NCBI GenBank assembly: GCA_965662575.1
Contig: CBFIHN010000001.1
Span: 28,540-92,539, forward strand
From: CBFIHN01 sp965662575
GTDB taxonomy: Bacteria > Pseudomonadota > Gammaproteobacteria > Francisellales > CACEW01
Direction: 5' to 3'
DNA length: 64,000 nucleotides
Positions 8,994 through 18,692 of the stretch are shown here, piece after piece. Within the stretch, counting starts at the first letter, position 1, and every line of letters starts with the position of its first letter. The notes under the pieces were generated by a model. The model was given only the letters and a program-made list of their open reading frames with translations. It made no database searches and was not told the DNA's origin. The translations under genes and the position numbers were made by a program.

Positions 8994-9866
8994 CTATGCT
9001 TTAAAATACTTCAAAAACGGATTGTTTGCCTGGATCACCAAGGTATTCCCTGTGTGGCTAAATACCTGCTGATAAGCCAATAGGCTACGATAAAATTCAT
9101 AGAATTGTGGATCTTGACGATAAGACTTGGCATAAATTGCTGCCGCTTGCGCTTGGCCCTGGGCTTGAATTTTTAATGCTTGGCTTTTTGCATCAGCTAA
9201 CAATACCGTGACATCAGCATCGGCTTTTGCGCGGATTTGCTCAGAGGCCTCACGCCCTTCTGAACGCAATAAGGACGCTTCTTTTTCACGCTCTGAGCGC
9301 ATGCGTTTATAAATCGACGCACTGACACTATCAGGCAGGTCAATCCGGTTAATCCGCACATCGATCACTCTAATGCCCAGTGATTTAGCAACTTCTGACG
9401 TTTTTTCGCTAATCAAATTCATGACTTGGTCACGCTTACCAGCAATCAATTCTAAGATTGTCTGTTGTCCAATCTCAGCACGAATCGCATCACTGACCTT
9501 TTGTTGCAATAGACGATCAACACGCATTGGGTCGGCGCTGGTTGCCTTATAGTATTCAACAATATCGCTAATACGCCATTTGACAAAGGCATCGACAATC
9601 ACCGATTTTTGCTCTTTGGTAATAATCTGTGATGATTCCATATCCAAGTTACGCAAACGCATATCAAATCGACTCACCGATGTAATAAATGGAATTTTAA
9701 AGTGCAAACCAGGCTGGTAAATTGCTGGTTTTCCTTCTGCATTGGTTTGAATTTTACCCAACCGCAGGACGATCGCATTTTGTGTTTCTTTGACGGTAAA
9801 TGCACTGAAATAAAAAATAATCAGCACAATGAGAACAAGTGCTGAGATAGGCGTAGTCAGCTTCAT
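8994..9866 (-). CDS. hflC: HflC, FtsH protease modulator
   Basis: SPFH/band-7 inner-membrane protein that, with HflK, forms a large periplasmic cage around FtsH. I place the start at ATG 9866 (MKLTTPISALVLIVLIIFYF) because it gives a 4-nt ATGA overlap with the hflK stop. An in-frame GTG-type start further upstream would lie inside hflK. One N-terminal membrane segment (about residues 5-25) is followed by the SPFH domain with IVLRLGKI and VDAFVKWRISD, then a long Ala/Glu-rich helix. Confidence 0.95.
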   Translation of the reverse strand: MKLTTPISALVLIVLIIFYFSAFTVKETQNAIVLRLGKIQTNAEGKPAIYQPGLHFKIPFITSVSRFDMRLRNLDMESSQIITKEQKSVIVDAFVKWRISDIVEYYKATSADPMRVDRLLQQKVSDAIRAEIGQQTILELIAGKRDQVMNLISEKTSEVAKSLGIRVIDVRINRIDLPDSVSASIYKRMRSEREKEASLLRSEGREASEQIRAKADADVTVLLADAKSQALKIQAQGQAQAAAIYAKSYRQDPQFYEFYRSLLAYQQVFSHTGNTLVIQANNPFLKYFKA

Positions 9867-11053
9867 GATTGTGCCTCCTGCCAACGTAAGTAGTTAGCGA
9901 TTTTATTGACTGTTTGATTTGCTTGAGCCTTTGCCGATTCCGCCAGAGGTGCTTCAACATCTGCCTTTGTTTGATTTTGCGTATGGGTTACCACTGGCTT
10001 CACTGGCTGTGTTGCCATGGTATTGCCCTGCGAGGCCAATGGCAGATAAAAAATATTATTTTTATTGTTGCCATCCATAAACACCAAATGGCTGTGTGAG
10101 TAGACATCACTCATCGCATCTAAATACATCCGTGTTTTCATAATCTGTGGATCTTTTTGATATTTCTCTAGCAGTGCATCAAACTCAGCGACTTGCCCCT
10201 TTGCCTGCAATACCACTTGTTCTGCCTTGGCTTTCGCTTGCTGCAAAATACGAGAGGCTTTACCTTTCGCAACCGGCACCACTTGGTTTGCATAACTCAC
10301 TGCTTGGTTTTTATAGCGGTTTTGGTCATTTCGCGCATCGATAACATCATCAAATGCACTTTTCACTTGTTGCGGCGGTGTCGCTGATTGCATCGTGACA
10401 TCGTTAATCACCAAACCTGTCTTATACCGCCCTAATAATTTAACCACTTCTTGGCGCACTTGTTCAGTGACTTCCGTACGCTTGTCGGTAATCACCTCAT
10501 CAATCGTTGAGCGACCAATCACCTGGCGCACGGCACTGTCCATCACCTTTTGTAATGTCCCTTCGGGGTTGACCACATTAAACAAGTAATCTTTTAAATC
10601 ACCGATCTTATATTGCACCACAAACGACAAATCAACCACATTCTCTTTGCTAGTTAGCATCAGAGCATTCAGCGGTAATGACATAATACGATCAACATTT
10701 TGCACATCGACGCTATCCACAAAACGGGGATACCAGTGCATCCCCGCTAATGTCGTTTGATGATAAGCACCAAAACGCAACACCACGCCACGCTCAGCAG
10801 GCTTGACGATATAAATACCGGACAACGCCCAAATGATGGCCAGAATCACAAGCACACCCACAATCAAACCTAGGCCAACACCCTTACCTGGCACATCAGA
10901 TTGACCGCCTGTTGGTGGTGTTTGTTGATTACCCTGATGACCAAATAGACCACCGAACCATTTTTTAAATAATTGATCTAAATCGGGTGGCCCATCGGGG
11001 TCTTTACGTTGATTTTGATTACGCCATGCTTTGGCACGTAAGGCTGATCGCAT
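9863..11053 (-). CDS. hflK: HflK, FtsH protease modulator
   Basis: Partner of HflC, 396 residues. A hydrophilic cytoplasmic N-terminus containing the family hallmark GPPDLDQLFKK and glycine-rich GGLFG precedes a membrane segment (about residues 61-82). The SPFH domain (ERGVVLRFGAY) and a coiled C-terminal helix follow. The C-terminal tail is rich in Gln, Thr and Ala. It overlaps hflC by 4 nt and begins about 50 bp after hflX ends. Confidence 0.95.
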   Translation of the reverse strand: MRSALRAKAWRNQNQRKDPDGPPDLDQLFKKWFGGLFGHQGNQQTPPTGGQSDVPGKGVGLGLIVGVLVILAIIWALSGIYIVKPAERGVVLRFGAYHQTTLAGMHWYPRFVDSVDVQNVDRIMSLPLNALMLTSKENVVDLSFVVQYKIGDLKDYLFNVVNPEGTLQKVMDSAVRQVIGRSTIDEVITDKRTEVTEQVRQEVVKLLGRYKTGLVINDVTMQSATPPQQVKSAFDDVIDARNDQNRYKNQAVSYANQVVPVAKGKASRILQQAKAKAEQVVLQAKGQVAEFDALLEKYQKDPQIMKTRMYLDAMSDVYSHSHLVFMDGNNKNNIFYLPLASQGNTMATQPVKPVVTHTQNQTKADVEAPLAESAKAQANQTVNKIANYLRWQEAQS

Positions 11054-11100
11054 TGTATTTCCTTTTCAGTATCCTCGGGTATTAAGATGCCCGTGGCAAG

Positions 11101-12414
11101 CTACGGGGTATAACCGGTAATAAAAACTTGGTTAATATCTAAATGTGCCTCACGACACAGTGACTCTAATTCTTGATAGGCCAGTCGAACCTCTAACTGC
11201 CATTGACCATCATCAGTTACCACTTCTGACTCAACACACTTGTCTGCAAATAGTTGCGCGCGCAACTTAGCGTGAGTCATCGGTAAAATCAAGGTCCCAA
11301 CAGCAATGGAGTCACTTAAGTATTCTGCTAAAGTTTGCTCAAGCAAGTCAAGCCCAGCACCGGTTTTTGCAGACAGATAGACTCGAGAAATTTGATTATT
11401 ATCCCGTCGTTGCAAACGTGGCTCTCGCTCTGGAAGCACATCAATTTTATTAAATACTTCGACTAAAGGACTTTGATCAACGTCAAGCTCTTGCAAGACC
11501 TCATTCACTGCCACAACCAACTGATGACGCTCTGGATCACTGGCATCGACGACATGAAGCAATAAGTCTGCCTCAACGGTTTCTTCCAAGGTCGCGCGAA
11601 ACGCGGCAACTAAATCATGGGGCAAATCACGAATAAAACCCACTGTATCAACTAGAACGACGGAGCCAAATTGCGGCACATGGTGCTGACGCAACGTCGG
11701 ATCTAATGTCGCAAAAAGACGATCATCAGAATAAATATTCTCCCCAGTTAACTGATTGAATAAATGTGATTTCCCCGCATTGGTGTAGCCAACTAAAGCG
11801 ACGGTTGGCGTTTGTGAGCGCTGACGCGCCTGGCGGCTCAATTGCCGATGCGTACGAACTTTTTCTAAGCGCTTTTGAATTTGTTTAATACGCTCACGCA
11901 ACATCCGCTTATCCAACTCAAGCTGTGTTTCACCAGGGCCAGTCAAACCAATGCCGCCTCCACGTTGGCGCTCTAGATGTGTCCACCCCCGCACCAAACG
12001 CGTTGACATATATTTCAGCTGTGCGAGCTCAACTTGCAATTTACCTTCATGGGTTTGCGCCCGTTTGGCAAAAATATCTAGAATTAAACCAGAACGGTCG
12101 AGCACCCGAGACTTCACTGCTCGTTCGACGTTACGTTCTTGCGCAGGAGTCAGGCTATGGTTAAAAATCACCAAATCAATTTGGTGTAACTGAACTAAAT
12201 CAGCCAATGCTGCTGTTTTGCCCGAACCAATATAAAATTTCGCATGTGGACGATCTAAGCGCGCTGTCAAAATATCAACAACCTCAGCACCCGCACTCAG
12301 AGCCAACTCTTGTAGTTCGGGCAAGGATGTCTGCCATTCGGGATTAGTGAAATTGACATGAACAAGTAATGCGCGTTCTTTTTTATCAGTTCGTGTTTCA
12401 ATTAAATTCGACAA
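11101..12414 (-). CDS. hflX: GTPase HflX
   Basis: Ribosome-associated GTPase, 437 residues, that splits stalled ribosomes under stress. The N-terminal HflX domain contains RPHAKFYIGSGK, then RGGGIGLTGPGETQLELDKR, the family signature. The G domain shows G1 GYTNAGKS, G3 DTVGF and G4 NKID. The start is TTG at 12414, since no upstream ATG fits and the preceding miaA stop is only 16 nt away. In many gammaproteobacteria hfq lies between miaA and hflX; here there is no room for it. Confidence 0.95.
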   Translation of the reverse strand: MSNLIETRTDKKERALLVHVNFTNPEWQTSLPELQELALSAGAEVVDILTARLDRPHAKFYIGSGKTAALADLVQLHQIDLVIFNHSLTPAQERNVERAVKSRVLDRSGLILDIFAKRAQTHEGKLQVELAQLKYMSTRLVRGWTHLERQRGGGIGLTGPGETQLELDKRMLRERIKQIQKRLEKVRTHRQLSRQARQRSQTPTVALVGYTNAGKSHLFNQLTGENIYSDDRLFATLDPTLRQHHVPQFGSVVLVDTVGFIRDLPHDLVAAFRATLEETVEADLLLHVVDASDPERHQLVVAVNEVLQELDVDQSPLVEVFNKIDVLPEREPRLQRRDNNQISRVYLSAKTGAGLDLLEQTLAEYLSDSIAVGTLILPMTHAKLRAQLFADKCVESEVVTDDGQWQLEVRLAYQELESLCREAHLDINQVFITGYTP

Positions 12415-12430
12415 GGATAGAACAGCTAAA

Positions 12431-13366
12431 TTATAAAGATCTCAGTGTATCAGGGCACCATGTTTTTACCAAGCTTTTACCTGTCATTTCACTAACCTCT
12501 AAACACACAACCCCTGGCCAAGAGCGAATCCAGGTCAATTGCCGTTTCGCCAGTTGTCGGGTCGCAACAATTGCTTTTTCAATTGCCTGCTCTAAAGTGA
12601 ACTCTCCCTCAAGGTGTTGCCATAACTGACGATAACCGACACTGCGAATGGCTGGCAAGGATAAATCTAAATCACCACGATGATATAGCGCTCTCACCTC
12701 ATCCAAAAATCCTGCTTGCAGCATTAACTCGAAGCGCTTAGCAATCTGCTGATGCAGCCATGTGCGGTCCTGAGGTACCAAGGCAAAAACCTTCACGTCA
12801 TAGGGGCAGCGTTGCTGCGTTTGCCGCCACAACTCACTGCGTGTTTTGCCTGTCAGCTGATAAATTTCTAACGCGCGCTGAATACGCTGACTATCAGTCG
12901 GCTTAATCTGACTGGCAGCCTGTGAATCAACCATTGCTAACTGCCGATGCATCACCGGCCAACCAAGCACTTCAGCTTGCTGACTAATTTTTGCACGCAA
13001 TGTGTCATCGGCTTCTGGCAGCTTAGATAAACCAAATTGCAGCGCACGAAAATAAAGCATGGTACCACCAACTAACAACGGCATTTTGCCACGCTGATCA
13101 ATGTCATCAATGATTGGTTTGACATCAAGACAGAACTGCGCAGCGGAATAAGGTTCCGTCGGATCACATAGATCGATTAAATGCTGTGGTGTTTTTGCTA
13201 ATTCTTCTGCTGAGGGTTTTGCTGTCCCAATGTTCAAACCACGATAGACCATTGCCGAATCGACACTAATAATTTCATAAGGGTATCGCTCAGCTAATTG
13301 TATCGCCAAGTTGGTTTTGCCAATCGCCGTTGGTCCAAGCAAAAAAGCAATCTGAGTTTTGTTCAC
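12431..13366 (-). CDS. miaA: tRNA dimethylallyltransferase
   Basis: Transfers the dimethylallyl group to A37 of tRNAs reading UNN codons. The 311-residue protein has the P-loop LLGPTAIGKTNLA (about residues 9-21), DSAMVYRGLNIGTAKP with the catalytic Asp, and LVGGTMLYFRAL. Translation starts at GTG 13366, only 3 nt after the stop of the upstream DUF4402 gene, so the two are probably coupled. Confidence 0.96.
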   Translation of the reverse strand: MNKTQIAFLLGPTAIGKTNLAIQLAERYPYEIISVDSAMVYRGLNIGTAKPSAEELAKTPQHLIDLCDPTEPYSAAQFCLDVKPIIDDIDQRGKMPLLVGGTMLYFRALQFGLSKLPEADDTLRAKISQQAEVLGWPVMHRQLAMVDSQAASQIKPTDSQRIQRALEIYQLTGKTRSELWRQTQQRCPYDVKVFALVPQDRTWLHQQIAKRFELMLQAGFLDEVRALYHRGDLDLSLPAIRSVGYRQLWQHLEGEFTLEQAIEKAIVATRQLAKRQLTWIRSWPGVVCLEVSEMTGKSLVKTWCPDTLRSL

Positions 13367-13369
13367 GTT

Positions 13370-14188
13370 TTAATAGCTGCAACTATAATGTAATGTGCCA
13401 TTGTAAACACCGCCATCATGACCACTAGATAAAGTTGCACTACTGACACCAACATAAACATCACACTGGCCACTGCTATTAAGCAGGCAACTATTATTTG
13501 CATCTAATGTTGCATTGATAGTCCCTGACTCAGGAGCATTATTGAGAATAACTGCACCAGGGAACGTCAATGAAATGGTCCTACCTGGCTCACCAGTCAC
13601 CTGAATTTCTCCACGTTGCGCGTTACTTAAGGTGGACACGTTAGCGAGGGGAGTGACCAAACTTGTACTCTTATTCAAACTGAATATTGCTGGACTCGTT
13701 GAATCATCTGCAGCTAAGGTCCCAAAATCTAGTGTAGCAATTGTCGTACAACTCAATTCTGCTGGCAGGTATTGCTTGCGCTTATTGTTTTTATCTCCAG
13801 CTTTTGAGGTCGATTTAACACCTATCTCCACCTCGGCATTTACTGGTATATCTGGGGCACTATTTGGCCAAGTAATGGTGATAGATCGCGAGCTACTATT
13901 TTTTGTATAACTAGAGGCATAAACTGGACCAACACCATTAACTGAGATTTTCAAATCAGCCTGCGTGCTCACTGTCAGTTTATTCCAATTTTTCTTGGAA
14001 TAGTTTAAATAGGTTTGCCCACCACTATAGCTTCGCGCAACACCACACTCATTCTGAAACTTATAAATTGTAAACCCCTGTTTATAACGCTTGTTTTGGA
14101 GTTGCAAACAGCTAACATCTTCTAACGCATACGCAGGCAGACTGAAAAAAGCCAGGAATGCCAAAATGACTAAGACTTGTTTTTGCAT
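13370..14188 (-). CDS. Secreted DUF4402-type protein
   Basis: I take ATG 14188 as start because it gives a clean signal peptide (MQKQVLVILAFLAFFSLPAYA) of about 21 residues; longer in-frame starts add a non-signal extension. The mature part holds a beta-rich N-terminal domain and, from about residue 145, a region resembling DUF4402: LDFGTLAADD, then TGEPGRTISLTFP, a CDVYVG strand and GVYNGTLHYS near the end. DUF4402 proteins are exported, fimbria-like beta proteins of unknown role. Six or more cysteines suggest disulfides formed in the periplasm. It sits 3 nt upstream of miaA. Confidence 0.75.
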   Translation of the reverse strand: MQKQVLVILAFLAFFSLPAYALEDVSCLQLQNKRYKQGFTIYKFQNECGVARSYSGGQTYLNYSKKNWNKLTVSTQADLKISVNGVGPVYASSYTKNSSSRSITITWPNSAPDIPVNAEVEIGVKSTSKAGDKNNKRKQYLPAELSCTTIATLDFGTLAADDSTSPAIFSLNKSTSLVTPLANVSTLSNAQRGEIQVTGEPGRTISLTFPGAVILNNAPESGTINATLDANNSCLLNSSGQCDVYVGVSSATLSSGHDGGVYNGTLHYSCSY

Positions 14189-14257
14189 AATAAACTCATG
14201 GCATGATATCCCAAAGTATAGACAAACAAACAAACCTGTCGCAAGCCGCGGGGTATT

Positions 14258-16075
14258 TCATCCGATAAACTCCGGAACCAGCTGCTTAATTTTCTGCCGA
14301 AGTGCTGCATCACCGACGACTGAAAACAGCATTTGTAACTCTTGATCAAATGCTACAAAATCAACCTGCTTTTTATTGGCAATAAGAATTTTTGCTTGCT
14401 CAGTTTTGGTTAATGGCTCTTTGGCATAAAATAATTCTTCATATAATTTTTCACCTGGACGCAACCCAACATACTGAATATCAACTTCTTCATACGGTTT
14501 TTTGCCTGATAAGGTAATGAGCTGCTCAGCAAGATATTTAATCTTAACTGGCTCACCCATATCTAACACAAAAATTTCTCCCCCTTGACCCATGGAACCA
14601 GCCTGTAAAATCAATTGGCAAGCTTCAGGAATAGTCATAAAGAAACGTTCAATATCAGGGTGCGTCAAGGTGAGCGGACCACCCTTTTTCAACTGCTGTT
14701 TAAATAAGGGAACAACACTACCCGCCGAGCCCAACACGTTACCAAAACGCACGGTAACATATTGGGTTGTTGACTGTTCATTGAGATTCTGACAGTAAAC
14801 CTCAGCAATACGCTTTGATGCGCCCATAATATTGGCTGGATTTACAGCTTTGTCGGTAGATACTAAAACAAACTTCTCGACGCTAAACTGATCAGCAAGT
14901 TTGGCTATAACTTGCGTACCATGCACATTATTAAGCACTGCCTGTTCAGGTTGATACTCCAATAACGGCACATGCTTATACGCTGCGGCATGGAAAATCA
15001 CTTGTGGTTGATAGCGCTGCATCAGTTCAACCATTATCTTTTCATTCGCAATTGAAGCTAAACGAAAGTCTAATGAACGATGTGAACCCTGTAATTGTTG
15101 CTCAATTTGATAGAGGTTAAACTCACTATGATCCACCACAATCAATTGCTGCGGCATCGATAAATTTAAAATCTGTCGGCATAACTCTGAGCCAATTGAA
15201 CCGCCACCACCGGTTACCATAACGACTTTATGATCTAGAAAGGATTTCATGAGTTGATGATCTAACTGCACCGGATCACGACCTAACAAATCCGCTAATG
15301 AAACTTCTTTGATTTCTGATGCAGAAACTCGCCCAGAATTTAAATCACTTAAGCTCGGCAAAACTTTAAGTTCTACTGATAAATCTTTGCACTCAGTAAC
15401 GAGCTCTTGCATTTTTTTGGCTGACAGCGAGGGAATTGCGATCACGATCAGCTCGATATGAAAACGATTGATAGTGGACTTAAGCTCCTTCAGCAAACCG
15501 ACAATTTTGACGCCACGAATCTTACGCCCTTTCAATGATTTGCTATCATCTAAAATACCAACACACTGATAAGGCTTAGTGCGCAGATGATCAATATCAC
15601 GCAAGAATAAATCCGCACCGCGACCACCGCCAATAATTAAAGTTCTCTTTTGCTCACTCTGCCCTCGCAGTATTCGCCCACGAATTCGCCAATAACGCAC
15701 AAATGCTCGTGATCCCACCATCAAAATTAATAAAAAAATGGGGTATAAGACAAAAATGGATCGTGGGACATGATTCAGCTTTTGTAATAAAAACAATAAT
15801 GCCGCTAGTACCAAGGTTGCAATAATAATACTTTTGACCATCGAAAAAACTTCTAAGATCGAGGTAAAACGCCACACCTGACGGTCAATGCCATAAAATT
15901 TAAATACCACAGCATTGACTAGTAGCACCCAAGGGATTAAATCAAACGCACCATGCCACGCGGTATGTTCAAAGTTAAAACGCACATAATAGGCCAGCAG
16001 CCAGCTGGCTAGCACTAAAACTAGGTCATAAAAAAATACAGCCCAACTGGAAAGGTTTGATAAATTTTTGCGCAT
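14258..16075 (-). CDS. pglF: Membrane-bound UDP-GlcNAc 4,6-dehydratase (PglF/WbpM family)
   Basis: Makes the UDP-4-keto-6-deoxy-GlcNAc that starts the bacillosamine/QuiNAc pathways. The 605-residue protein has four predicted membrane segments in residues about 10-125, a first Rossmann-like domain (LIIGGGRGADLFLRD) and a catalytic SDR domain with MVTGGGGSIGSELCRQ. The catalytic stretch is STDKAVNPANIMGASKR, where Met replaces the usual SDR Tyr (the SMK triad known in this family). It is separated from pglE, pglD and pglC by an island of ATPase genes and a broken epimerase, although the four enzymes form one pathway. Confidence 0.92.
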   Translation of the reverse strand: MRKNLSNLSSWAVFFYDLVLVLASWLLAYYVRFNFEHTAWHGAFDLIPWVLLVNAVVFKFYGIDRQVWRFTSILEVFSMVKSIIIATLVLAALLFLLQKLNHVPRSIFVLYPIFLLILMVGSRAFVRYWRIRGRILRGQSEQKRTLIIGGGRGADLFLRDIDHLRTKPYQCVGILDDSKSLKGRKIRGVKIVGLLKELKSTINRFHIELIVIAIPSLSAKKMQELVTECKDLSVELKVLPSLSDLNSGRVSASEIKEVSLADLLGRDPVQLDHQLMKSFLDHKVVMVTGGGGSIGSELCRQILNLSMPQQLIVVDHSEFNLYQIEQQLQGSHRSLDFRLASIANEKIMVELMQRYQPQVIFHAAAYKHVPLLEYQPEQAVLNNVHGTQVIAKLADQFSVEKFVLVSTDKAVNPANIMGASKRIAEVYCQNLNEQSTTQYVTVRFGNVLGSAGSVVPLFKQQLKKGGPLTLTHPDIERFFMTIPEACQLILQAGSMGQGGEIFVLDMGEPVKIKYLAEQLITLSGKKPYEEVDIQYVGLRPGEKLYEELFYAKEPLTKTEQAKILIANKKQVDFVAFDQELQMLFSVVGDAALRQKIKQLVPEFIG

Positions 16076-16180
16076 GCCGTGCTTTAAGCTATTTTTTTAA
16101 TTGGGGTGATTTTACCTTGATATGCTCATTCTAGAAACTAGCTGCATGAGCTAACTCCGAAAAATCAGCGGCAAGCTTAT

Positions 16181-17503
16181 CTATAACAAGTCCACCAACC
16201 GCTCCAACTCTCCGATAAGATACAGCGGCAAACTTAATAGGCCATCCTCATACTTGAAAACATCTGAGGAAATTTTAACACCTAGCGACTGCTTTTTTTC
16301 AGCAAGAAAAACCTGCAATGATTTCAAACGACCACCGGCGCCAGACTTAACCTCTATGGGCACAATTTGATTGCCAATATGAATAACATAGTCAACTTCA
16401 GCACTGGCATTTTTTTTATCACGAGCCCAAAAACACAACCCTGAGGAGCTATACCAATCTTGATAAGCCAGCAATTCTTGACCAACTAACTGCTCCGCCA
16501 ATGCACCTTTATTGACTAATAATATATCTTGGCTAAGTAATAACTCAGCATCTAAATACGACGCTCGCTTTACTAAACCGACATCCAGGAAAAGCAGCTT
16601 AAATTTTTTCTCATTGATCAATGCATTAAGTGGCAAGCCGCTGGCTTGCGAGGCATAAGCTGTATGAATAACGCCCGCCTTAACCAATTTTTGCAGCGGA
16701 ACCTTTAGTTCTCGAGATTGCACATCACGGCTAATATGCGCGTATTTAAACTGCTGACTCACCAAGCCAGGAACCTTTTGATATATCATTTGTAAATACC
16801 TAAGCTCTGAACCATTAGCATATTTTGCAAAATCATTTTGATAAGTCGTTAACAGAACGGCTTGAATTTCTTGCGCTTTTTTAAAAGATCGGCTCTGTAT
16901 GTATTCATCAATAACTGCAGGCATACCGCCCAGCACAGCATATTCATGCAATAAGCCCAGCAACTTTTGATGAATCTCAGCATCAAATTTGGTATCCAAA
17001 TCAACCTTGCTTAAAAACTCATATAGTTTTTTTGAGTTATTCCAGAGATACTCTTTAAATGACAACGGCTTAACATATAGAAACTGCACGCGTCCAACAG
17101 GCATACGAAAGTTTTCTTGCTCTAGTGCAAACTCTAATAAAGACCCAGCAGCAATCACAAAACTACCAGGCAATTGCTCTTTAAAATAGCGCAAAGCCAT
17201 AATAGCCTGAGGGCACTCTTGAATTTCATCCAAAAACAATAGTGTCGAATTGCTATCAATTGATTGATCAGCAAGCAACTCCAGCTTAGTTATAATTTTC
17301 CTAGGATCCAGCGTGTCAAAACAGCTTTTGAACTCCGGCTGCTGTTCAAAATTAATCACCAAATAATTGTCTAGAAATTCTGATTTGGCAAAAGCCTCTA
17401 CAACATAAGACTTTCCAACCTGTCTAGCCCCTCGCAACATGAGAGGCAAACGTCGGCCATTCTCTTTCCATTGCTTTAAAGCCTTAAATATAAAACGTTT
17501 CAT
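16181..17503 (-). CDS. AAA+ ATPase with DUF4143 C-terminus (copy 1)
   Basis: The 440-residue protein has Walker A GARQVGKS (about residues 24-31), Walker B LLFLDEIQECP and a C-terminal nuclease-like motif AEVDYVIHIGNQIVPIEVK. This is the layout of the AAA_14/DUF4143 family, whose role is unsettled. The E-VD...EVK pattern resembles the PD-(D/E)XK fold. It is one of three such genes within 5.2 kb. It sits between pglF and a broken epimerase, oriented with the operon but probably unrelated to sugar synthesis. Confidence 0.88.
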   Translation of the reverse strand: MKRFIFKALKQWKENGRRLPLMLRGARQVGKSYVVEAFAKSEFLDNYLVINFEQQPEFKSCFDTLDPRKIITKLELLADQSIDSNSTLLFLDEIQECPQAIMALRYFKEQLPGSFVIAAGSLLEFALEQENFRMPVGRVQFLYVKPLSFKEYLWNNSKKLYEFLSKVDLDTKFDAEIHQKLLGLLHEYAVLGGMPAVIDEYIQSRSFKKAQEIQAVLLTTYQNDFAKYANGSELRYLQMIYQKVPGLVSQQFKYAHISRDVQSRELKVPLQKLVKAGVIHTAYASQASGLPLNALINEKKFKLLFLDVGLVKRASYLDAELLLSQDILLVNKGALAEQLVGQELLAYQDWYSSSGLCFWARDKKNASAEVDYVIHIGNQIVPIEVKSGAGGRLKSLQVFLAEKKQSLGVKISSDVFKYEDGLLSLPLYLIGELERLVDLL

Positions 17504-17686
17504 GGCATACTATTGGCTTATATTTTTACTATATCCTAGCAGTTAACGCAGAAAAAACAAGGATTAAATGAGCAAATCACGCATAAAACACCAGGGGTAT
17601 TTTGTGCAAAATTCACAGAAAAACACTGGCATATGAGCCATATAATCACGTACAATAACCAAGATAGCCATGATAAACTCGCAACT

Positions 17687-18692
17687 ATGAAAAAAAACCA
17701 TTATCATCACCGGCGCTAGTGGTTTTGTTGGCCAGGCGCTATGCAAACAACTTGCTCAATCTGGATACCAGATTAAAGCCGTTGCGCGTAGTGAGGATAA
17801 GATAAAAAATCTCACCGATTAATATCCCAATCAGATTTCAGCTGTTATCTGTGAGGACATAGCCAACCCAGAACGACTTGCCGAATATATCGAAAAAAAT
17901 GATGTTATGATTCACCTTGCTGCTCGTGTGCATATCCTAAATGATCAAGCCAAAAATCCTAAGGCTGAGTTTGAGCGCATTAATGCTGAAGGCACAAAGA
18001 AATTAGCGAAATTAGCGAAATTAGCAAAGCAAAAACACGCTAGTCAGTTTGTTTTTATCAGCTCTATTCATGTTAGCGGCCAACAGACTAATGGCATGGC
18101 ATTTACAGAAGAACAGCAAGCGGATCCGCATGGCGCTTACGCCATTAGCAAACACAATGCTGAGCAAGAATTGGCTGATATTTTTAAAGAGAGCGAAACA
18201 CAGTGGTGTATTATTCGTCCACCGTTAGTGTATGGCCCCGGGGTTAAAGGTAATCTTGAAGCCCTCGAAAATATCTTAAAAAAACAAATCCCACTACCTT
18301 TTGCCAGCCTTAATGCAAAACGCCATTTTGTTTATGTTGGCAACCTCATCTCCGCAATTGAGGCTGTTGTGGAAAAACCCGAGCAAAGCCATCAACAGTT
18401 ATTTTTAGTGGCTGATAATGAAAGCTTTGCCACAGATGAACTAATGAAAATAATGGCTACAATTTTGGGTTTAAAAACCAAGATACTGCCGTGCCCAGTG
18501 TGGCTATTATCATTATTATTTACCTGTCTTGGAAAAAAAGAGCAACTTGATAAGCTCAATGCAGAGCTTTTAGTCAGCAATGAAAAAATTAAACAGATGC
18601 TTGATTGGCAGCCACCTTATACTTTGGAGCAAGGTTTACAAAAAATGTTTAGCCCATTATTTTACTCGCCTGCTGCCAAGGGAGCACCGTAA
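17687..18692 (+). pseudogene. Broken NAD-dependent sugar epimerase/dehydratase (WbpV-like)
   Basis: ATG 17687 is followed by eight A's (17690-17697). Removing one A gives MKKTIIITGASGFVGQALCK, the NAD-binding start of an extended SDR. The same frame then meets TAA at 17820 and continues open from 17823 to 18692, with MIHLAARVH, HGAYAISKHNAEQ (YxxxK) and WCIIRPPLVYGPG. So there is one +1 frameshift and one nonsense codon in an otherwise intact gene of about 335 codons. An internal start at 17907 could give a 261-residue product without the nucleotide-binding loop. Three 9-bp repeats near 18000-18028 encode KLAKLAKLAK. It points opposite to its neighbours. Confidence 0.85.

Noticed and set aside
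17999..18028. Tandem 9-bp repeats as a CRISPR or minisatellite
   Set aside because: Only three short units, in frame within the epimerase pseudogene coding KLA repeats.
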